Shown piece after piece: positions 6,197 through 9,931 of a stretch of 9,931 bases of DNA. Where the stretch lies: assembly GCA_035457105.1 (NCBI GenBank), contig DATIBX010000500.1:1-9931 (forward strand), in the 5' to 3' direction. The position numbers and the translations under genes are program-made. Source of the stretch: PSRF01 sp035457105 (GTDB lineage: Bacteria; Acidobacteriota; Blastocatellia; Pyrinomonadales; Pyrinomonadaceae). Below the pieces are notes generated by a model. That model was not told the origin of the DNA. It ran no database searches and saw only the letters and a list, made by a program, of their open reading frames with translations. Positions within the stretch are counted from its first letter, which is position 1; each line of letters begins with the position of its first letter.

Positions 6197-7036
6197 TTGT
6201 TTAGAGATCGATGGCTCTTGAAAGTAAGTAACTGGCTAATGTTACCTGCGATGTTGATGTGTTTGAGCGCGTGTGCCAGGTTACCTGCTGAGAAAGCTAG
6301 TCCAGACTCCGCGCGTAATGTACTGAAATTGCGCGGCTACGATTTCGACGAGAAGTCGCTCTACACCGCGATCGAAAACGGCGACCAATTTGCCATTGTC
6401 ACTTTTGTCAATGCCGGATTCGACATGAACAAGCATCGAGATTCTGATGGTCAAACACCGCTGATCTATGCGGCACGATTAGGGAAGACGGAGATCGTTA
6501 AAGCGCTTTTGGACGCAAAGGCGGATGTTAATGCTCGCGACCATTCTAACCAAAGTGCTCTCAGTCGAGCTTTGATTGAACGCCATGATGATACATTCGA
6601 AGTGTTATTAAATCGGCCCGGTGTTGATGTAAATGTGAAGGGCTTGAACAATGCTACACCTTTAATCACTTGCGTCTCGAGGAGTTGGGAAGCGGCAGTC
6701 CGGAAACTTGTCGATTCAGGCGCGGACATAAATGCCCAGGATAATGATGGGGATACGGCTCTACACGTGGCCGCGACAATCAATAATGAGCAGATATTCA
6801 AATTGCTGTTGGATAAGGGTGCTTCGGTTGATGTGAAGAATAAGGTTGGTGGCACCGCGTTGATGTGGGCCGCCTCTTACGACGACGAGCCGGCGGTCCG
6901 TGCGTTGGTCGCCCACGGAGCTTCACTGGATTTGAAGGATTCAGACGGTCTAACGGCTTTAGGTTGGGCCAGGAAAAACAACCGCGCGGTCGCGAAAGTA
7001 TTAGAGGAGTTAGCAAATTCCAAGCGAAAAGCCTGA
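6197..7036 (+). CDS. Ankyrin-repeat lipoprotein
   Basis: The 279-residue product has a basic N-terminus, a hydrophobic segment (about 12-24) and the lipobox LSAC with Cys26. This predicts lipidation and membrane anchoring. Ala follows the Cys, so outer-membrane sorting is possible. About seven 33-residue ankyrin repeats fill the rest (roughly 52-80, 85-115, 118-147, 152-181, 185-214, 218-247, 251-277). The first and last are degenerate. Typical patterns include GQTPLIYAARLGKTEIVKAL, GDTALHVAA and GGTALMWAA. Ankyrin arrays bind other proteins and have no enzymatic motif here, so the partner is unknown. Start is TTG at 6197 on ribosome-site spacing. The TGA stop shares one base with the trpG ATG, so trpG translation is probably coupled to this gene. 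Confidence 0.88.
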   Translation: MFRDRWLLKVSNWLMLPAMLMCLSACARLPAEKASPDSARNVLKLRGYDFDEKSLYTAIENGDQFAIVTFVNAGFDMNKHRDSDGQTPLIYAARLGKTEIVKALLDAKADVNARDHSNQSALSRALIERHDDTFEVLLNRPGVDVNVKGLNNATPLITCVSRSWEAAVRKLVDSGADINAQDNDGDTALHVAATINNEQIFKLLLDKGASVDVKNKVGGTALMWAASYDDEPAVRALVAHGASLDLKDSDGLTALGWARKNNRAVAKVLEELANSKRKA

Positions 7037-7602
7037 TGCTATTACTGATCGATAACTACGACTCTTTTACGTATAACCTGGTCCAATATCTGGGCGAATT
7101 GGGCGAGAATGTTGAGGTGCGCCGTAATGACAAGGTTACAGTTGATGAGATTGAGAGATCGATTCGTCCCGCACGAATTGTGATCTCGCCTGGGCCAGGT
7201 ACACCGGACGATGCTGGTGTCACACTAAAAACCATCGAGCGTTTTGCCGGGAAGATTCCTTTGCTCGGTGTTTGCCTGGGCCACCAGGCGATTGGTCAGG
7301 CTTTTGGCGGCCGCGTAATCCGTGCTCCACAACTAATGCACGGAAAAGCTTCCGAGATCTGTCATGACGGAAAAACAATCTTTGCGGGGATCGACGATCA
7401 TTTCTCTGCCGGTCGTTATCATTCGCTGATCGTCGAACGTGAGAGTTTGCCTGACTGTCTCGAAATATCGGCTTACACCGCGGACAACATCATCATGGGA
7501 TTGCGCCACAAACAACTGAAGGTCGAAGGCGTTCAGTTTCATCCCGAATCAATACTTACCACCGACGGCAAGAAACTTTTGGCCAACTTCTTAAAGCTAT
7601 AA
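7036..7602 (+). CDS. trpG: Anthranilate synthase component II (glutamine amidotransferase) TrpG
   Basis: TrpG hydrolyses glutamine and channels ammonia to TrpE. The 188-residue product is a complete class I glutamine amidotransferase. It has LLLIDNYDSFTYNLVQYLG (2-20), the oxyanion-site SPGPGTP (51-57), the nucleophile C80 in LGVCLGHQAIGQ, and the H169-E171 pair in VQFHPESI. LMHGKASEI (100-108) and RYHSLIV (127-133) are family signatures. ATG at 7036 was chosen over a longer in-frame reading back to 6865, because the latter runs through the ankyrin gene in another frame and lacks TrpG similarity. Some TrpG proteins also serve aminodeoxychorismate synthase (PabA); whether this one does cannot be told from the window. 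A 25-base gap separates it from trpD. Confidence 0.96.
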   Translation: MLLLIDNYDSFTYNLVQYLGELGENVEVRRNDKVTVDEIERSIRPARIVISPGPGTPDDAGVTLKTIERFAGKIPLLGVCLGHQAIGQAFGGRVIRAPQLMHGKASEICHDGKTIFAGIDDHFSAGRYHSLIVERESLPDCLEISAYTADNIIMGLRHKQLKVEGVQFHPESILTTDGKKLLANFLKL

Positions 7603-7627
7603 ATTCCGAATTCAAAAGCTACTTCTG

Positions 7628-8653
7628 ATGCCTGCTCATAAATTAAATGAGTTTCTGCTGCGCTTGATTCAGCGCGAGAGTCTTAGTCGCGACGAGGCAA
7701 GGTTGTTGTTGGAAACGATACTTGATGGAGAGGCGACGGATGCTCAAATTTCTGCTGTGTTGGTTGCATTAGCAGCAAAGGGAGAGACTGTCGAAGAATT
7801 GGCTGGCCTGGCAACGGCCCTCCGGTCCCGCTCGGTTCGCTTGCAGTCGCAACACAGCTGTTTCATTGATACGGCCGGGACAGGTTCCAGCAAGGCTAAG
7901 ACATTTAATGTTTCCACTGCCGCTGCTTTCGTGATCGCTGCGGCTGGTCTACCGGTTGCCAAGCATGGTAATCGCGCGGCCAGCAGCAAGTCAGGAAGTG
8001 CAGACGTTCTCACCGAGTTGGGCGTTAACGTTTCGGCACTGCCAAGACATTCCGAAACTGCTTTAAACGAGATTGGCATCTGTTTCATGTTTGCGCCCCT
8101 ATATCACGGCGCCACTGCACGAGTCGCCGCGATTAGAAGAGAGCTGGGAATTCATACATCCTTTAATTTGCTTGGACCATTGAGCAATCCGGCGGGAGCA
8201 CCCCGTCAGATTATCGGAGTGTTTCGCAAGGATCTCGTTGAACATCTAGCCAAAGTTCTCGCTGAACTCGGTACAGAACATTCGTGGGTTGTTCATGGCA
8301 GCGATGGTCTCGACGAAATTACCGTCGCCGGCAAGACCCACGTCGCAGAAGCCAGAAACGATCAGGTGCGAACTTTCGACATCACCCCAGAGGAGTTTGG
8401 GCTGAACCAGGGTTCGCTTGAACATCTGAGAGGAGGCGAAGTCGCTGACAACGCACAAATCATCCGCGAGGTCTTGTCGGGAAGTCGACGTGACGAGGCT
8501 CGCTCATTGGTGATCATGACTGCAGCTGCCGCGCTCTTGTTGGGGGGTAAAGCGGAAAGACTGCAAGACGCAGCAGTCCTGGCAGCCGACGCGATTGATA
8601 GCGGAGCAGCGAACATCAAACTCGAACTCTTAATCCAGGCGAGTAACGGATAA
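7628..8653 (+). CDS. trpD: Anthranilate phosphoribosyltransferase TrpD
   Basis: TrpD joins anthranilate and PRPP to give phosphoribosylanthranilate. The 341-residue product is full length, with the helical N-terminal domain (1-70) and the alpha/beta domain. Motifs present are TFNVSTAAA (92-100), KHGNRAASSKSGSADVL (112-128), R170-R171 with HTSFNLLGPLSNPAG (176-190), and the Mg-binding DGLDE (226-230, D229 and E230). The glycine-rich PRPP loop normally written GTGGDG is GTGSSK here (84-89), so the second Gly-Asp-Gly is Ser-Ser-Lys. The rest of the site is intact, and I expect an active enzyme with altered PRPP or Mg handling. Ribosome site before the ATG is weak. trpC begins four bases after the stop. 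Confidence 0.96.
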   Translation: MPAHKLNEFLLRLIQRESLSRDEARLLLETILDGEATDAQISAVLVALAAKGETVEELAGLATALRSRSVRLQSQHSCFIDTAGTGSSKAKTFNVSTAAAFVIAAAGLPVAKHGNRAASSKSGSADVLTELGVNVSALPRHSETALNEIGICFMFAPLYHGATARVAAIRRELGIHTSFNLLGPLSNPAGAPRQIIGVFRKDLVEHLAKVLAELGTEHSWVVHGSDGLDEITVAGKTHVAEARNDQVRTFDITPEEFGLNQGSLEHLRGGEVADNAQIIREVLSGSRRDEARSLVIMTAAAALLLGGKAERLQDAAVLAADAIDSGAANIKLELLIQASNG

Positions 8654-8657
8654 TCAG

Positions 8658-9473
8658 GTGAATTTCCTTTTAGAGATACTTAAGAAGAAGCGTGCGCGAG
8701 TGGATGTCGCAAAGCAACAGGTCTCGCTGGAAGTAGTCCGCGCAAATGCAGAGTCTGTGCGTGCGAGTGCGCGGCCACATGCGTTCACCAATGCTTTAAC
8801 AAACGACGCGATAAACATAATCGCCGAGTTCAAAAGAAAGTCTCCATCTAAAGGCCCCATTCGACCGAACGCCAATCCGACCGAGATCGCGAATGCGTAT
8901 CGCGACGGCGGCGCAGCGGCGATTTCAGTGCTTACCGAAGAAGACTATTTCGATGGTTCGCTGGATGACTTGCGTGCGATCAAGATTGCGGTCAAATTAC
9001 CAGTCCTGCGCAAAGACTTTGTAGGTGATGAATATCAAGTTTACGAGGCAGCGTCAGCTGGCGCAGACGCCGTACTCTTGATTGTTGCGGCACTCGAAGA
9101 CCGTGTTCTCGAACGTTTGCTGGAGCTGGCTGAGAACGAGTTGCAAATGGATGCCCTGGTTGAAGTTCATACGAGTCAGGAAATGAAACGGGCTAAAGAT
9201 CTGGGGGCACATTTGATCGGTGTCAATAATCGTGATTTGCACACTTTTCAAGTTTCGCTTGAAACCTCGATCAAACTCGCGGGCGAGGCTCCAGATGGTT
9301 CAATTTTAATCAGCGAAAGCGGTCTTGAAACAAACGACGATCTCCGCAGGCTAAAAGAGGTGGGATATAGCGGATTCCTGATAGGTGAATCGTTGATGAA
9401 AAGTGAGGATCCAGCTGCCTCTCTGTTAGCACTTCTGCAAAAAGGTTCAAAGGGGGCAGATGACGCTCGTTAA
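8658..9473 (+). CDS. trpC: Indole-3-glycerol phosphate synthase TrpC
   Basis: TrpC closes the indole ring by converting CdRP to indole-3-glycerol phosphate with loss of CO2 and water. The 271-residue product is a monofunctional (beta/alpha)8 barrel with an N-terminal helix and is not fused to TrpF. Catalytic residues match the family: E57 and K59 in IIAEFKRKSPSKG, K119 in LRKDF, E169 in LVEVH, N190 in GVNNRDL and E220-S221 in ISESG. The phosphate site GES is at 243-245. Start is GTG at 8658, four bases after the trpD stop, with no strong ribosome site, so coupled re-initiation is likely. The 3' end overlaps trpF by 14 bases and carries its ribosome binding site. Confidence 0.96.
   Translation: MNFLLEILKKKRARVDVAKQQVSLEVVRANAESVRASARPHAFTNALTNDAINIIAEFKRKSPSKGPIRPNANPTEIANAYRDGGAAAISVLTEEDYFDGSLDDLRAIKIAVKLPVLRKDFVGDEYQVYEAASAGADAVLLIVAALEDRVLERLLELAENELQMDALVEVHTSQEMKRAKDLGAHLIGVNNRDLHTFQVSLETSIKLAGEAPDGSILISESGLETNDDLRRLKEVGYSGFLIGESLMKSEDPAASLLALLQKGSKGADDAR
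9449..9456 (+). promoter_or_regulatory. Ribosome binding site of trpF
   Basis: AAAGGGGG at 9449-9456 lies inside the end of trpC, three bases before the trpF ATG. The spacing is short but the purine run is strong, and it supports ATG 9460 as the trpF start. Confidence 0.6.
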
Positions 9474-9931
9474 GATCTGTGGCATCACGAACTTTCCTGA
9501 CGCTCAAGCAGCGGTTGATGCTGGAGCGGACCTATTGGGTTTCAATTTTTATCAGCGCAGTCCGCGTTATATCTCGCCCGCAGCAGCGCGAGAAATAATC
9601 GACCAGCTGCCGAATCACGTACTGTCGGTAGGAGTGTTTGTCAACGAAAGCCTGCCAACGATCCGAAGTATAGCGAGCACTTCAAAAATCGATGAGCTAC
9701 AGCTTCACGGTGACGAATCGTCGGCTTATTGCAACCAACTTGACGGCCACAAGATTATCAAGGCCTTTCGAGTCGGAAATATGTTTGACCCGCAGCAAAC
9801 TCTTGAGTTCGCAGTTGAATCGATTATGTTGGATGCGAGTCATCCCGAGCTACGTGGTGGCACCGGAACCGTTTTTGATTGGTCTGTAGCAGTAAAAGTG
9901 CGTAACTTAGGCAGACAACTATTCCTGGCTG
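9460..9931 (+). CDS. trpF: Phosphoribosylanthranilate isomerase TrpF (3' end cut off by window)
   Basis: TrpF converts phosphoribosylanthranilate to CdRP, the substrate of TrpC. The reading frame is open from ATG 9460 to the window edge, giving 157 complete codons of an expected 200 or so. It begins MTLVKICGIT, with the catalytic base C7, and continues with GADLLGFNFYQRSPRYI (22-38), the family motif ELQLHGDE (79-86) and the catalytic acid D125 in SIMLDAS. RGGTGTVFDWS (132-142) is the usual phosphate-site loop. It overlaps trpC by 14 bases in a different frame, so the two are co-translated. trpB and trpA, absent here, would be expected further right. Confidence 0.95.
   Translation, partial: MTLVKICGITNFPDAQAAVDAGADLLGFNFYQRSPRYISPAAAREIIDQLPNHVLSVGVFVNESLPTIRSIASTSKIDELQLHGDESSAYCNQLDGHKIIKAFRVGNMFDPQQTLEFAVESIMLDASHPELRGGTGTVFDWSVAVKVRNLGRQLFLA

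Noticed and set aside
6865..7035. 57-residue N-terminal extension of TrpG
   Set aside because: It lies inside the ankyrin gene in another frame, is Arg/Gly-rich and unlike TrpG, which starts normally at ATG 7036.
7603..7627. Possible regulatory signal between trpG and trpD
   Set aside because: Only 25 bases with a GAATTC palindrome; no hairpin, promoter or strong ribosome site can be supported.
9692..9889. 65-residue forward reading frame near the right edge
   Set aside because: It is an out-of-frame shadow of trpF, which is supported by C7, D125 and the LHGDE motif.

Overview
The window is a stretch of bacterial chromosome with about 50% G+C by eye. It is read entirely on the + strand and consists mainly of amino-acid biosynthesis genes. 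Two pathway blocks lie end to end. A histidine block (hisF, hisIE, a hisN-type phosphatase, hisA) occupies 67-2994. A tryptophan block (trpE, trpG, trpD, trpC, trpF) runs from 3999 to the right edge, where trpF is cut off. The proteins carry the expected active-site residues, with the exceptions noted per gene. Gene order, moderate G+C and short A/C-rich intergenic repeats would fit a free-living Gram-negative bacterium, possibly an Acidobacteriota of the Blastocatellia type. That placement is inferred from general resemblance and is weakly supported; an exported cyclophilin and a lipoprotein also point to a cell with an envelope.

Layout. 1-66: left edge, five tandem CAAAGAC-type heptamers directly before hisF. 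67-2994: four his genes with overlaps of 1-4 bases (ATGA, TTGA, TAGTG junctions), so probably one translationally coupled transcript. 3051-3836: a short-chain dehydrogenase resembling peroxisomal 2,4-dienoyl-CoA reductase, with no obvious link to either pathway. 3837-3998: the only sizeable gap, holding an imperfect 35-base inverted repeat with CACAAAG motifs. 3999-9931: trpE, then an exported cyclophilin-type prolyl isomerase and an ankyrin-repeat lipoprotein, then trpG, trpD, trpC and trpF, with gaps of 25 bases or less and several overlaps.

How the genes work together. HisI/HisE, HisA and HisF carry out the middle of histidine synthesis (PR-ATP to IGP). HisN would remove phosphate from histidinol phosphate near the end. 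TrpE/TrpG make anthranilate from chorismate, TrpD adds phosphoribosyl, TrpF isomerises and TrpC closes the indole ring. hisG, hisH, hisB, hisC, hisD and trpA/trpB are not in the window and presumably lie outside it. The separate HisA and TrpF mean no bifunctional PriA is needed.

No wholly new system is evident. The points most worth following up are the envelope gene pair inserted between trpE and trpG, the altered PRPP loop of TrpD, the SDR without the catalytic tyrosine, and the two intergenic repeat elements.
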